A stretch of 64,000 nucleotides of DNA, taken from positions 1 through 64,000 of the forward strand of contig CALEMW010000219.1 of NCBI GenBank assembly GCA_937910695.1, given 5' to 3'. The notes under the pieces were generated by a model. The model made no database searches. It saw only the letters and a program-made list of their open reading frames with translations, and was not told the origin of the DNA. Below are positions 9,710 through 19,582 of this stretch, one piece after another; the stretch's first letter is position 1; each line of letters begins with the position of its first letter. The translations under genes were made by a program, and so were the position numbers. The stretch comes from an uncultured bacterium (GTDB lineage: Bacteria > Krumholzibacteriota > Krumholzibacteriia > LZORAL124-64-63).

Positions 9710-10651
9710 TCAGTCCTGCGCCAGCTTGTCCAGAACGTTGTCAAGGTCTTCTCGGGTACCTACCGGTACGAATTCCACATCTGGAAACTCCCGCTTGGCC
9801 ATGTTCGAAAGCACGCGTCCGGGGCCGACCTCAAGCACGATGCGGGGTGTGCCAGCGACGATGCCGCCGATGATCTCATGCCAACGGACCGCAGAAGTCA
9901 ATTGGGCCCGGGCGCCTTCACGGAGCTCGGCGCCGGACATGGCCGGAACTGCAGAGACATTGCCGATCAACGGACACGAGGCATCCGCAAATGTTACGCC
10001 GTCGAGATGTTCGGAGAATCTTGCCGCCGCACCGTCCAGCAAGGGCGAATGGAAGGCGCCGCTGACGTTGAGACGCATGGCACGACGGGCTCCCGCAGCC
10101 TTAAGAGCCTCGCAGGCTGCGTCGACGGCGGCGATCTCCCCGGAGATTGCGATCTGGTTCGATGAATTGTGGTTGGCCAAGACGACGACGCCGTGATCTG
10201 CTGCCACGCGGGCACAGACTTCCGCAACCTCGGCTTCGCCGAGACCCATGACCGCAGCCATGGTGCCCGGGCACTCCTCTCCTGCGGCGAACATGAGCTC
10301 GCCCCTGATCCGCACCAGGCTCAGGCCGTCGGCTGGTGTCAGAACACCTGCAGCGACGGCGGCTGAGAACTCGCCCAGGGAATGCCCGGCGACGACGCTG
10401 GGCTCGACTCCCATTTCCCTCAACTCGAGCACAACGGCCGTGGAATGAGCCAAGATGGCGGGCTGGGCGTTCCAGGTTTCGGTGAGCGTGTCGACTGGAC
10501 CTTCGTACATCAAACCCGTCAGGCCGTGATCGAGGATTCCGTCGACCTCGGCGAGGAAACGAGCTGCAGGTCCAATGCCGCTGGCGAGATCGGCAGCCAT
10601 TCCCACGGCTTGAGATGCCTGGCCGGGAAAGATCATCGGAACTCGAAGCAT
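9710..10651 (-). CDS. fabD: malonyl-CoA:ACP transacylase
   Basis: MIFPGQASQAVGMAADL; VVAGHSLGEFSAAVAAG; GAFHSPLL; VGPGRVLSNM. Confidence 0.95.
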   Translation of the reverse strand: MLRVPMIFPGQASQAVGMAADLASGIGPAARFLAEVDGILDHGLTGLMYEGPVDTLTETWNAQPAILAHSTAVVLELREMGVEPSVVAGHSLGEFSAAVAAGVLTPADGLSLVRIRGELMFAAGEECPGTMAAVMGLGEAEVAEVCARVAADHGVVVLANHNSSNQIAISGEIAAVDAACEALKAAGARRAMRLNVSGAFHSPLLDGAAARFSEHLDGVTFADASCPLIGNVSAVPAMSGAELREGARAQLTSAVRWHEIIGGIVAGTPRIVLEVGPGRVLSNMAKREFPDVEFVPVGTREDLDNVLDKLAQD

Positions 10652-10677
10652 GGAGCCTCCCAAGGGTCAGACCGTTC

Positions 10678-11673
10678 TCAGGCGAGGGACGCCAGGGCGT
10701 CTTCGAGACGGGCGGGCATGCGGAGCGCGGCCAGCTTGGCCGCCGTGCGTGTGGCGTTGGCGATGGCCCGCGATGAACTGGCGCCATGGGCGATGATCGG
10801 CGTTCCGCGGACGCCCAGAAGCATGGCGCCGCCGTAGGCAGCGTAGTCCATGCGGACCAGGAGATCGCGCAGTCCACCCCCCGAACTGCCTGTCCCCGCT
10901 CCTGCGGCGGCCTTCTGCAGGAAGCTGCCGAAACCCTCGATGAGCTTCAAGACCATGTTGCCGGTGAAACCGTCGGTGACCACGACGTCAGCCTCGCCCA
11001 ACAGCAGGTTGCGGCTTTCAACGTTGCCCCGGAACGGAACGTCGGCCGCAGCAGACAACAGACGGTGGGACTCTATACAAAGCTCGGTGCCCTTGCTGGC
11101 TTCTTCCCCGATGTTCAGAAGTCCGACCTTTGGTTCGTCGAGCTCCAAAAGGGCGCGGCTGTAGTGGGTACCCATACGGGCGAAGCAAAGCAGGTGATCC
11201 GGCGTGCACTGAACGTTGGCGCCGGCATCAAGTAGAAGAAACCGACCGGTGAACGAAGGGATGACCGTGGCGATGGCCGGCCGGTCCACCGAGGGAAGAC
11301 GGCCGAGCAACATGAGGCTGCCGGCGACCATGGCGCCGGTACTGCCGGCACTGACGACAGCATCGACGGTGCCGTCCTTGTGGTCGCGCATGGCTCTGAC
11401 GATGGGGGAATCGGGACGGTTGCGGATGGCCGCAGCCGGCGCTTCGCCCATTTCGATGTCCTCGGAGCATTCAACGATGTCGAGTGGTAGGCCGTCGGCG
11501 TCCAGATCGTCGATCACCACGGAGATGGCGGCGGTGTCTCCGTAGAGAGTGGCACGGACACCGTCCAGGTCACGAATGGCCTCGACAACACCGGGGACGA
11601 CAACCGAAGGGCCGAAATCTCCGCCCATGGCGTCGATCGCCACCGTGATGCCGGTCGCGGAATTGTCCGTCAT
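10678..11673 (-). CDS. plsX: phosphate acyltransferase
   Basis: VAIDAMGGDFGPSVVVPGV, VVTDGFTGNMVLKLIEG; start MTDNSATG with AGGAGG SD. Confidence 0.95.
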   Translation of the reverse strand: MTDNSATGITVAIDAMGGDFGPSVVVPGVVEAIRDLDGVRATLYGDTAAISVVIDDLDADGLPLDIVECSEDIEMGEAPAAAIRNRPDSPIVRAMRDHKDGTVDAVVSAGSTGAMVAGSLMLLGRLPSVDRPAIATVIPSFTGRFLLLDAGANVQCTPDHLLCFARMGTHYSRALLELDEPKVGLLNIGEEASKGTELCIESHRLLSAAADVPFRGNVESRNLLLGEADVVVTDGFTGNMVLKLIEGFGSFLQKAAAGAGTGSSGGGLRDLLVRMDYAAYGGAMLLGVRGTPIIAHGASSSRAIANATRTAAKLAALRMPARLEDALASLA

Positions 11674-11710
11674 GCCGCCGACCTCCTTGCCGAGTGACCT
11701 GTTGCCGCGT

Positions 11711-11890
11711 CTAGGACGCGATGACCAGGACCTCACGCTCGCCGTAGTAACCACACTTGCGGCATACGCGGTGAGGACGACAGGGTGCGCCGCACTGGGT
11801 GCACTTGTTGATCGTCGGCGCAGTCAGGTGCCAGTGGGCGCGTCGCTTGCCCTTGCGGGCGTGGCTGGTCTTTTTCTTGGGAACGGCCAT
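11711..11890 (-). CDS. rpmF: 50S ribosomal protein L32 (missed by ORF track, 59 aa)
   Basis: MAVPKKKTSHARKGKRRAHWHLTAPTINKCTQCGAPCRPHRVCRKCGYYGEREVLVIAS; CxxC...CxxC zinc ribbon; canonical position between DUF177 and plsX. Confidence 0.97.
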   Translation of the reverse strand: MAVPKKKTSHARKGKRRAHWHLTAPTINKCTQCGAPCRPHRVCRKCGYYGEREVLVIAS

Positions 11891-11908
11891 GTCGACCTCG
11901 TTTCTCCG

Positions 11909-12394
11909 TCAGGACGGCAGTGCGTCCCAGCGTGGATCCGTCGGCTCCTGTTCGCAGTCGCAGACGTCCTGGTTGCGGTTGGCGCCGCAGTGGGCGCAGA
12001 TTCCCTGACAATCTTCGTCGCAGACCCGCTTATGGGGCAACGCGAGGATAACGCTTTCCCGCAGCGGATCGGTGAGATCGATCACGCCACGAGCTTGGTG
12101 AAAGATCCAGGTGTCCGGTTCCTCCGCCGGTGCCGGCCGGTTGGTGCGGACGATCTGGACCTCCACATCGGCCTCGTATGCCAGCTTGAACCCGATCAGA
12201 CAGCGGTCGCATTCGGCGGGCCCTTCGGCCTGCAACGTCCCTCCCACCAGGACCATGGCATCGGTGTTGTCCACCGTCAATGTGCCTTGCGCAACGAGTT
12301 CTCCGGCGACCTCGTCGTCGGGATCCAGGGCGTAGATGGCATCGACCTCCTGGTCGCTGCGTCCCGCCGGAAGGGTGTCGAGGTTCAGTTTCAT
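11909..12394 (-). CDS. DUF177/YceD family protein
   Basis: AECDRCLIGF...CDEDCQGICAHCGANRNQDVCDCEQ; rpmF-adjacent. Confidence 0.9.
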   Translation of the reverse strand: MKLNLDTLPAGRSDQEVDAIYALDPDDEVAGELVAQGTLTVDNTDAMVLVGGTLQAEGPAECDRCLIGFKLAYEADVEVQIVRTNRPAPAEEPDTWIFHQARGVIDLTDPLRESVILALPHKRVCDEDCQGICAHCGANRNQDVCDCEQEPTDPRWDALPS

Positions 12395-12405
12395 ACGAAC
12401 GGAGC

Positions 12406-12434
12406 ACGATAACGAGCGCTCAGCGGCCTGTCAA
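12406..12434 (-). promoter_or_regulatory. sigma70-type promoter of DUF177-rpmF-plsX-fab operon
   Basis: TTGACA (12429-12434) -17 bp- TATCGT (12406-12411) on minus. Confidence 0.75.
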
Positions 12435-12504
12435 GGCGGGAACGAACGTGGTCGTGGGGGTTTGCGGGGATCGGCAGGGAATCGGCCCCACCGATCCCAC
12501 AGCA

Positions 12505-12909
12505 TCAACCGAAGATGATGCCGATTTCCCGCAGGCCGTTCTCCACCGAATCCGAGGCGTGGATCGCATTTTCCGACAGGGACTTGCCGTACAGATCGCG
12601 GATCGTACCGCAGGCTGCATCTTCGGGATTGGTCGCCCCGACCAGTTCCCGCAGCTTGACCACGGCGCTTTCGCGCTCGAGGTGGAGCGCCACGACAGGG
12701 CCGGAACAAATGTAATCAACCAGCTCGCCGTAGAAGGGCCGCTCCTTGTGGACATCGTAGAAGAGTTCTACGGTTTCCCGCTCCAGCTGCTTCATCTTGA
12801 TGTTCACGATGCGGAAACCTGCACGCTGGATGATGGCGAGAATTTCGCCGATCTTCTGGTCGCCGGCGGCCACGATCTCCGGCTTGATCATGCTGTACGT
12901 CTGGTCCAA
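12505..12909 (-). CDS. ndk: nucleoside diphosphate kinase
   Basis: TYSMIKPE...; C-terminal NAIHASDSVENG active-site motif. Confidence 0.96.
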   Translation of the reverse strand: MDQTYSMIKPEIVAAGDQKIGEILAIIQRAGFRIVNIKMKQLERETVELFYDVHKERPFYGELVDYICSGPVVALHLERESAVVKLRELVGATNPEDAACGTIRDLYGKSLSENAIHASDSVENGLREIGIIFG

Positions 12910-12928
12910 CTCTATCTCCTCCAGGTGA

Positions 12929-13813
12929 TTACGGTGCTTCTTTCCAGATTTCCTTCAACAAGGGGACGACATCGACGGGGCGGTCGGCCACTGGGATTCC
13001 GGCCGCCTCGAGGGCCGCCTTCTTGTCAGCCGCCGTGCCGGTGCCACCGGTAACGATGGCCCCCGCGTGACCCATCCGCTTGCCCGGAGGCGCGGTGCGG
13101 CCGGCGATGAACGAGACCACCGGAATGTTCATGTTGGACTTGATGTAATCGGCCGCGCGCTCCTCGGCGTCGCCGCCGATCTCGCCGATCATCACCAGAG
13201 CCTTGGTCTCCTTGTCGGCGTGGAAAGCCATGAGGGCCTCCATGAAATTGGTGCCGATGACAGGATCGCCACCAATGCCCAGACAGGTGGTCTGACCGAG
13301 GCCCGCCTTGGTCAAGGCGTCGACGACCTCGTAGGTCAGCGTTCCACTGCGGGAGATCAGACCCACCGGGCCGGGAGCCACGATGTTGCCGGGCATGATG
13401 CCGAGCTTGGCCTTCTGGCCAGGATTGATGAATCCGGGGCAGTTGGGACCGACGAGACGCACACCGCGCTCTTCGAGATAGGGCATGATCTTGACCATGT
13501 CGATGGTCGGCACGCCTTCGGTGATGCAGACCACGAGCTTGCAGCCGGCGGCGGCTGCCTCGAAGACAGCTCCGGCGGCACCCGCAGGAGGCACGAAGAT
13601 GACAGAAGCTTCCGCGCCGGTCTCGGCCACCGCGTCGGCTACGTTGTCGAAGATCGGTACCTTGCTCTCGAAAGTCTGACCACCACGGCCCGGTGTGACA
13701 CCGGCCACGATGTTGGTGCCGTAATCGAGCATCGACTTGGAATGGAAGCCGCCGTCGCGCCCGGTGATGCCCTGGACGAGAATCTTCGTCTCGGCCCTGC
13801 AGAAAATCGCCAT
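12929..13813 (-). CDS. sucD: succinyl-CoA synthetase alpha subunit
   Basis: [33 protein letters not shown]...[17 protein letters not shown] (active-site His). Track ORF extended upstream. Confidence 0.96.
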   Translation of the reverse strand: MAIFCRAETKILVQGITGRDGGFHSKSMLDYGTNIVAGVTPGRGGQTFESKVPIFDNVADAVAETGAEASVIFVPPAGAAGAVFEAAAAGCKLVVCITEGVPTIDMVKIMPYLEERGVRLVGPNCPGFINPGQKAKLGIMPGNIVAPGPVGLISRSGTLTYEVVDALTKAGLGQTTCLGIGGDPVIGTNFMEALMAFHADKETKALVMIGEIGGDAEERAADYIKSNMNIPVVSFIAGRTAPPGKRMGHAGAIVTGGTGTAADKKAALEAAGIPVADRPVDVVPLLKEIWKEAP

Positions 13814-13833
13814 TGTCGTTCCTCCCCTGCCGG

Positions 13834-14967
13834 CTACTTGCCGACGGATGCGAGGGCCTTCTGCACGGCCTCGTCCATGGTGGCGGCGGGAACCAGGTCG
13901 GTCTCCGCCAGGAGTTCGCGGGCCTCGGCCTCGTTGGTGCCGGTCAGCCTCACGACGATGGGCACCTTGATGTCCATGCGCTCGGTCGCCGCGATGATGC
14001 CCTTGGCCACATCGTCGCAGCGTGTGATGCCGCCGAAGATGTTGAAGAGAATGACCTCGACGTTGGGGTCGCGCAGGATGATGTCCAGGGCGTTGACGAC
14101 CTTGTCCGGGTTGGAACTGCCACCGATGTCCAGGAAATTGGCGGGCATGCCGCCGTAGTAGGCGACCAGGTCCATGGTGGCCATGGCTAGGCCGGCGCCG
14201 TTGACCAGGCAACCCACGTTGCCGTCGAGCTTGACGAAGGACAGGTCAGCCTCGCGGGCTGCACGCTCGCTGGCGTCCTCTTCGTCGAGATCGCGCAGCG
14301 CCTCGAAGTCGCTGTGACGGAACAGGGCATTGTCGTCGAGATTCATCTTGGCGTCGATGGCCTTACCCACCCCTTCATCGGTGAAGATGTAGGGGTTGAT
14401 TTCGGCCAGCGAGGCGTCGGCATGGGTGAACGCGACATAAAGCCGCTGCATGCCGTAGGCGAGCTGGCGGGCCTTCTTGACATCGGTCGTCATCTTCATG
14501 GCGATGGTCATGGCCTCGTGGTCCATCAGGCCGTAACGCGGATCGATGGGGTACTTCAAGATGGCGTCGGGGTTGTCCTTGGCCACCTGTTCGATCTCCA
14601 CGCCGCCCTCGGCCGAACACATCAGCAGCACGCGCCGGGAATTGCGGTCCACGAGCATGCCGACGTAGAACTCCTCGGCGATGGTTTCGGCGGGTGTGAC
14701 GAGCACCTTGTGCACCGTGTGGCCCTTGATGTCCATGCCCAGGATGTTCCCGGCATGGGTGCGGACGTCGTCCATGCTGTCGCAGAACTTGACGCCGCCG
14801 GCCTTGCCCCGCCCTCCGGTCAGGACCTGGCACTTGACCATGACCGGCAGACCATACTCTTCAGCCAGGGCTTCGGCCTCTGAGACGGTTGCGGCGACTC
14901 GTCCGGGCGGCACGTTCAGACCGGCCGCGCGGAAGATCTCCTTCGCCTGGTACTCGTGGATGTTCAC
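13834..14967 (-). CDS. sucC: succinyl-CoA synthetase beta subunit
   Basis: [48 protein letters not shown]. Confidence 0.96.
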   Translation of the reverse strand: MNIHEYQAKEIFRAAGLNVPPGRVAATVSEAEALAEEYGLPVMVKCQVLTGGRGKAGGVKFCDSMDDVRTHAGNILGMDIKGHTVHKVLVTPAETIAEEFYVGMLVDRNSRRVLLMCSAEGGVEIEQVAKDNPDAILKYPIDPRYGLMDHEAMTIAMKMTTDVKKARQLAYGMQRLYVAFTHADASLAEINPYIFTDEGVGKAIDAKMNLDDNALFRHSDFEALRDLDEEDASERAAREADLSFVKLDGNVGCLVNGAGLAMATMDLVAYYGGMPANFLDIGGSSNPDKVVNALDIILRDPNVEVILFNIFGGITRCDDVAKGIIAATERMDIKVPIVVRLTGTNEAEARELLAETDLVPAATMDEAVQKALASVGK

Positions 14968-15011
14968 GGAAAACCTCCAGCTGTGGAAAATCGATCAGGA
15001 ACGTCGGTTGC

Positions 15012-15040
15012 AAAAAGGGGGAGGGTGGTGGCCCTCCCCC
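15012..15040 (-). terminator. intrinsic terminator downstream of COG2403 gene
   Basis: Perfect 9-bp stem GGGGGAGGG-N6-CCCTCCCCC followed by TTTTT on minus. Confidence 0.85.
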
Positions 15041-15049
15041 GCTCTGGAG

Positions 15050-16366
15050 CTAGTCCGTAAACCTGGCCAACAGATCCACCAGGTTAGGCGAGCCGATCTC
15101 CTGCAGGTCGTAACCCACACGGACGGTCGGCTTGTTGATTTTGACGATGCGGTTCAGGTCGATCGGAGTGCCGATCACCACGGCGTCGCAGTCGACGGCG
15201 TTGATGGTCTTCTCCAGGTCGGCGATCTGTTCGTCGCCGTAGCCCATGGCGGGCAGCAACGTGCCGATCTCGGGATAGATCTCGAAAGTCTCGGCCAGCT
15301 TGCCGGTGACCCAGGGACGAGGATCGACGAGTTCTTCCGCACCGCAGCGGAGCGCCGCCACGACGCCGGCGCCGTAGGTCATACCGCCGTGCGTGAGGGT
15401 CGGACCGTCTTCGACGACCAGGACTCGCTTGCCCAGGATCAACGAGGGATTGTCCACCGTCAGCGGTGAGGCCGCGTCGATGATGATGCAGTTCGGGTTG
15501 ATCGAACGGACGTTGTCGCGCACCTCGGCGATCTGATCGAACTCGGCCTCGACGACCTTATTGATGATCACGACGTCCGCCATGCGGATATTGTGTTCAC
15601 CTGGGAAATACGACAGCTCGTGCCCCGCGCGATGGGGGTCGGCGACCACGACATGCAGATCGGGTTTGAAGAACGGGGTGTCGTTGTTGCCGCCGTCCCA
15701 GAGGATGATGTCAGCCTCTTTTTCGGCCTCACGCAGGATGGCTTCGTAGTCGACGCCGGCGAAGATGACGTTGCCGCGCACGATGTGCGGCTCGTACTCC
15801 TCCATCTCCTCGATGGTGCACTCGTGCTTGACGAGATCCTCGAGGGCCGCGAAACGCTGGACGCGCTGCTTGGCCAGATCGCCGTAGGGCATGGGGTGGC
15901 GTACCGCTGCCACCTTCTTGCCGGCGGCCTGAAGAATTTCGGAGATGCGGCGTGTGGTTTGGCTCTTGCCGCAGCCCGTGCGCACGGCGCAGATGCTGAT
16001 GACGGGCTTGGTGCTCACGAGCTGGGTGTCGCGCTCGCCGAGCAGTTTGAAGTCGGCGCCGCAGGTGTTGACCAGGGCTGCCTTGTGCATGACGTCTTCA
16101 TAGGCCACGTCGCTGTAGGAAAAGACACAGCATTCGACTTCGTGTTCGGCGATGAGCTCGGGGAGATCCTCTTCGGCGAGGATGGGGATCCCGTCGGGGT
16201 ACAGCGAGCCGGCCAGCACGGCCGGGTACTTGCGCCCGTCGATGTCGGGAATCTGGGCGGCGGTGAATGCGACGACTTCATACTTCTCGTTGTCCCGGAA
16301 GACGCAATTGAAGTTGTGGAAGTCACGACCGGCCGCGCCGATGATGATGATTTTCTCCCTGCTCAT
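15050..16366 (-). CDS. COG2403-type predicted GTPase, cyclic 2,3-diphosphoglycerate synthetase-like
   Basis: MSREKIIIIGAAGRDFHNFNCVFRDN...ICAVRTGCGKSQTTRR...VRHPMPYGDL; motifs recalled from COG2403/cPGS family. Confidence 0.75.
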   Translation of the reverse strand: MSREKIIIIGAAGRDFHNFNCVFRDNEKYEVVAFTAAQIPDIDGRKYPAVLAGSLYPDGIPILAEEDLPELIAEHEVECCVFSYSDVAYEDVMHKAALVNTCGADFKLLGERDTQLVSTKPVISICAVRTGCGKSQTTRRISEILQAAGKKVAAVRHPMPYGDLAKQRVQRFAALEDLVKHECTIEEMEEYEPHIVRGNVIFAGVDYEAILREAEKEADIILWDGGNNDTPFFKPDLHVVVADPHRAGHELSYFPGEHNIRMADVVIINKVVEAEFDQIAEVRDNVRSINPNCIIIDAASPLTVDNPSLILGKRVLVVEDGPTLTHGGMTYGAGVVAALRCGAEELVDPRPWVTGKLAETFEIYPEIGTLLPAMGYGDEQIADLEKTINAVDCDAVVIGTPIDLNRIVKINKPTVRVGYDLQEIGSPNLVDLLARFTD

Positions 16367-16448
16367 GGCAGCACCTCTATGTGAACGTTTGCGCAAAAAA
16401 CCGCCCGCCCAGCGCTACGCAAGGCGCTGCGACCTCTCGGGCCGCCGA

Positions 16449-16931
16449 TTAGGGCAGGCGACGGATAGCCTCGATAATGGAGGTCGTGGATCTTCCTTCG
16501 CGCATGGCGATACGGATGACCTCCCCTCCCAGTGAACGCACCAATTCCGCACCGACGATCTCGCTCTCCCGGTATTCATCGCCCTTGACCAGGACGTCCG
16601 GCTGTATGAGTTCGATCACCTGCAAGGGAGTCGGCTCGGCAAAGATGGTGATCGCAGCCACGGGGCGCAAGTGGCTCAGGACGGCGCAACGATCCTTTTC
16701 TTCGACGATCGGACGGCCGGGTCCCTTGAGCTCACCGACAGATGCGTCGGAGTTGATTGCGACAATCAAGATGTCGCCCGCGGCGGCCGCTTCGGCGAGG
16801 TACTCCACATGTCCTCGATGAATCACATCGAAACACCCGTTGGTGAACACGATGCGGAGACCTGCAGCCCTCTGCGACGCGGCCCAGGCGACGAGGTCTG
16901 CCCGGGCGATGACGGGAGCCGGCCCCTTCAT
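16449..16931 (-). CDS. rfaE2: D-glycero-beta-D-manno-heptose 1-phosphate adenylyltransferase
   Basis: IVFTNGCFDVIHRGHVEYLAEAAAAGD; adjacent to kinase half. Confidence 0.93.
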   Translation of the reverse strand: MKGPAPVIARADLVAWAASQRAAGLRIVFTNGCFDVIHRGHVEYLAEAAAAGDILIVAINSDASVGELKGPGRPIVEEKDRCAVLSHLRPVAAITIFAEPTPLQVIELIQPDVLVKGDEYRESEIVGAELVRSLGGEVIRIAMREGRSTTSIIEAIRRLP

Positions 16932-17896
16932 GCGAGGACCTCGCGGATCTGAGCGGCGGTGATGGCTGCAGTGCCAACTTCACGCACGGCGAGGCCGGCG
17001 GCGTGGTTGGCCAGATTCGCGGCTTCGAGGAACGAGGCGTCGGCGGCCAAGGCCGCAGTGTAGACGGCGATCACGGTGTCTCCGGCACCCGTCACGTCGA
17101 AGACGTCCCGGGCCTCGGTGGGCAGATGGTGTTCATCACCCGTACGCTCGAAGAGAGCCATGCCGTGTTCGCCCCTGGTGATGACCACGCAGGCGGCGTC
17201 CGTGCGTTCGAGCAGGAGGCGGCCGGCGCGTTGAAGGCTCGCAGGGTCGGTGATGGACAGGCCGGTGGCGCCGCTGGCCTCTTTCTGGTTGGGTGTCAGG
17301 GAGGTGCAGCCCCTGTATTGCGAGTAGTCGCCGTTTTTGGGGTCGACCACGACGGGGACCTTCCAGCGCCGCCCGAGTTCGATGACGCTGCTCAGGACGT
17401 TTCCGGTCAGGACGCCTTTGCCGTAGTCGCTCAAGATTATCCCGTCATAGGGTCCGCCGGCCTCGAAGCGCGCGATCAAGCCTGTGCGTTGCTCGTCGGT
17501 CAGCGATTCGTCGGCCTCGACGTCGGCCCGAACAACCTGCTGATGGTGAGCGATGATCCGCATTTTCAACGTGGTGCGGCGTCCCTCGATGCGACTCAGG
17601 CCCCCTGGGTCGATGCCCTGCTCGTCGAGCAGGCCCGCGAGGGTGCTCGATGTCTCCCCCACACCGGCCACGGCGAAGAGATCCACATCGGCCTCAAGGG
17701 CGCGGATGTTGGCGGCGACGTTGGCGGCACCCCCGAGACGGACCGTTTCACGGCTCAGACGGACGACGGGCACGGGCGCTTCGGGACTGATGCGTTCGAC
17801 TTCTCCCCAGAGAAAACGGTCGACCATGGCATCGCCGACCACAGCGAGTCGTTTTCCGGGGAATGCGTCGAGAATGGAAAGGCTACGGGCGGGCAT
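16928..17896 (-). CDS. rfaE1: D-glycero-beta-D-manno-heptose-7-phosphate kinase (rfaE1)
   Basis: PfkB family; DVTGAGDTVIAVYTAAL; GGAANVAANI; ATGA overlap with rfaE2. Confidence 0.92.
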   Translation of the reverse strand: MPARSLSILDAFPGKRLAVVGDAMVDRFLWGEVERISPEAPVPVVRLSRETVRLGGAANVAANIRALEADVDLFAVAGVGETSSTLAGLLDEQGIDPGGLSRIEGRRTTLKMRIIAHHQQVVRADVEADESLTDEQRTGLIARFEAGGPYDGIILSDYGKGVLTGNVLSSVIELGRRWKVPVVVDPKNGDYSQYRGCTSLTPNQKEASGATGLSITDPASLQRAGRLLLERTDAACVVITRGEHGMALFERTGDEHHLPTEARDVFDVTGAGDTVIAVYTAALAADASFLEAANLANHAAGLAVREVGTAAITAAQIREVLA

Positions 17897-17933
17897 GGAT
17901 CCCTCCGGTTGAACGTCGTTCTGCGGAGGTGCC

Positions 17934-17962
17934 AAGCTATCACCTGCCCGGTGGGGTGTCAA
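17934..17962 (-). promoter_or_regulatory. sigma70-type promoter of rfaE1-rfaE2
   Basis: TTGACA (17957-17962) -17 bp- TAGCTT (17934-17939) on minus. Confidence 0.7.
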
Positions 17963-17995
17963 CGAAGGCGAAACGGTCCGCTGCGGCGAAAGTCG

Positions 17996-18024
17996 TTGCC
18001 TGACTGTCCCCAGCGGTCTAACGT
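17996..18024 (+). promoter_or_regulatory. sigma70-type promoter of DUF3467 gene
   Basis: TTGCCT (17996-18001) -17 bp- TAACGT (18019-18024). Confidence 0.65.
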
Positions 18025-18056
18025 GGGACTCCAACGATCGACGGAGGTAACGACCC

Positions 18057-18368
18057 ATGGACAAGAAGACGACCCATCAGATCAACGTGGACCTGCCTCA
18101 GGATGTCGCCGAGGGCAACTACGCCAACCTGGCCCTGATCGCCCACAGCCCCAGCGAGTTCATTCTGGACTTTGCGCGCATGCTGCCGGGCCTGCCCAAG
18201 GCCAAGGTCTGCGCCCGCATCGTCATGACGCCCCAGAACGCCAAGGCCTTGATGCGGACGCTGCAGACCAATATCCAGCGCTTCGAAGAGACTCACGGCG
18301 AGATCCGGCTGCCTGCCGGGGGTCAACCGCCTATCGTGGGATTCCAGGATCCCGACCTCAAGAACTGA
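18057..18368 (+). CDS. DUF3467 family protein
   Basis: MDKKTTHQINVDLPQDVAEGNYANLALIAHSPSEFILDFARMLPGLPKAKVCARIVMTPQNAKAL; SD GGAGGT. Confidence 0.88.
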   Translation: MDKKTTHQINVDLPQDVAEGNYANLALIAHSPSEFILDFARMLPGLPKAKVCARIVMTPQNAKALMRTLQTNIQRFEETHGEIRLPAGGQPPIVGFQDPDLKN

Positions 18369-18385
18369 CCCCGCCGCGACGGCCC

Positions 18386-19582
18386 TCAGGCGATCAAACG
18401 CCGCAGCCGGACCCTGGCCAGAACCATGAGGATCAGCAACGCCCCCACCAGCCACAGCAGGTGCGGGGCGTTTTCCGTGAGACCCCAGCCACGGCCGATC
18501 ATGTTGTGGAAGACCGTGATGGCCCGTCCAGACGGCAGCATCAGGGCCAACTGCTTCATGAATCCCGGTACGATCTCCAGGGGCCACCACAGACCGCCGA
18601 GGGACGCCATGAGCATCGAGACGGTCATGCCCATGCCGTCGGCCTGGCCGGTCGTACGGCAGAAGGTCGCGGCGACGAGGGCCAAAGCTGAACTGACACC
18701 TGTGAACAGGACCATCACCACGATCAGGGTCGCCACACTGTCGCCATAGTCCATACTCGGCAACAATGTGTTGAACCCAAGGAGAACAGCAGCCTGTGCC
18801 AGCCCGACCAGAAGCGGGCCAAGGAAAAGGCCGGCCGCCAGGGTGGTCGAAGAAGCAGCACCGAGGCGCAATCGCGTCAGAGTGCCGGCACGGCGCTCCA
18901 GCACGATGTCGCGGACGCTCATGAGCATGAACATCATCACGAACATCAAGGTGTAGCTAGGGCCGGTATGCTGGAAGCCGGAGGACATACCCGCCAGGGC
19001 GGATTCCTCCTGCTGCTGTCTGCCCAGGGTCGTGGCCGCAAGAACGACCCGCGGTTCGGCCCAGAGCGAGTCGAACACCGCCTGGTCGAATTCGCCGGCT
19101 CCGGCGGCATGGCGACCGCCCTGGATGGCGTCGAGGCGTCGGACCGCTTCGGCCAGGGCCGTGCGCGATGTCTGGGCGCTGGCCCGGTCCGAGTCGAAGA
19201 AGAAACGCAGGGGAGCCGGTCGACCCGCTGTGAGGCTATCGTCGAAGGCGGCGGGAATCCAAAGTGCCGCGGTGCGCCGGCCATCGTCCACGAGTTGGCG
19301 GGCTAGGTCCTCGGAGCCCACGGTGTCCGCGACGACGATCCGGTATTGCTCACGCCCGCCGAGCGAAGCGATCAGGTCACCGGAAGCAGCACTGCGACTC
19401 GCGTCGTAGACAGTGACCTCCGGTGCTTCGGATGGGCCGCTACTACTCGTGGTGCCGAACATCATACCCATCAGCACGGTGAACATGATGGGCATGCCGA
19501 ACATCCAGAACAGATTCGATTTTTCGGCGAGGATCTTGCGCACGTGCAGCAGGACCAGGGTGCGGATGACGGCGCTGGTCAT
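18386..19582 (-). CDS. ABC-2 type transporter permease
   Basis: Multi-TM C-terminus, large periplasmic loop, next to second permease and ATPase. Confidence 0.85.
   Translation of the reverse strand: MTSAVIRTLVLLHVRKILAEKSNLFWMFGMPIMFTVLMGMMFGTTSSSGPSEAPEVTVYDASRSAASGDLIASLGGREQYRIVVADTVGSEDLARQLVDDGRRTAALWIPAAFDDSLTAGRPAPLRFFFDSDRASAQTSRTALAEAVRRLDAIQGGRHAAGAGEFDQAVFDSLWAEPRVVLAATTLGRQQQEESALAGMSSGFQHTGPSYTLMFVMMFMLMSVRDIVLERRAGTLTRLRLGAASSTTLAAGLFLGPLLVGLAQAAVLLGFNTLLPSMDYGDSVATLIVVMVLFTGVSSALALVAATFCRTTGQADGMGMTVSMLMASLGGLWWPLEIVPGFMKQLALMLPSGRAITVFHNMIGRGWGLTENAPHLLWLVGALLILMVLARVRLRRLIA

Noticed and set aside
16367-16448. intrinsic terminator downstream of rfaE2
   Set aside because: A CAGCGC/GCGCTG stem and a T6 run exist but are separated by ~10 nt of GGGCGGGCGG; too weak to call.
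17003-18691. 562-aa plus-strand ORF spanning rfaE1, DUF3467 and the permease
   Set aside because: Runs antisense and out of frame through three supported genes; no recognisable domain.
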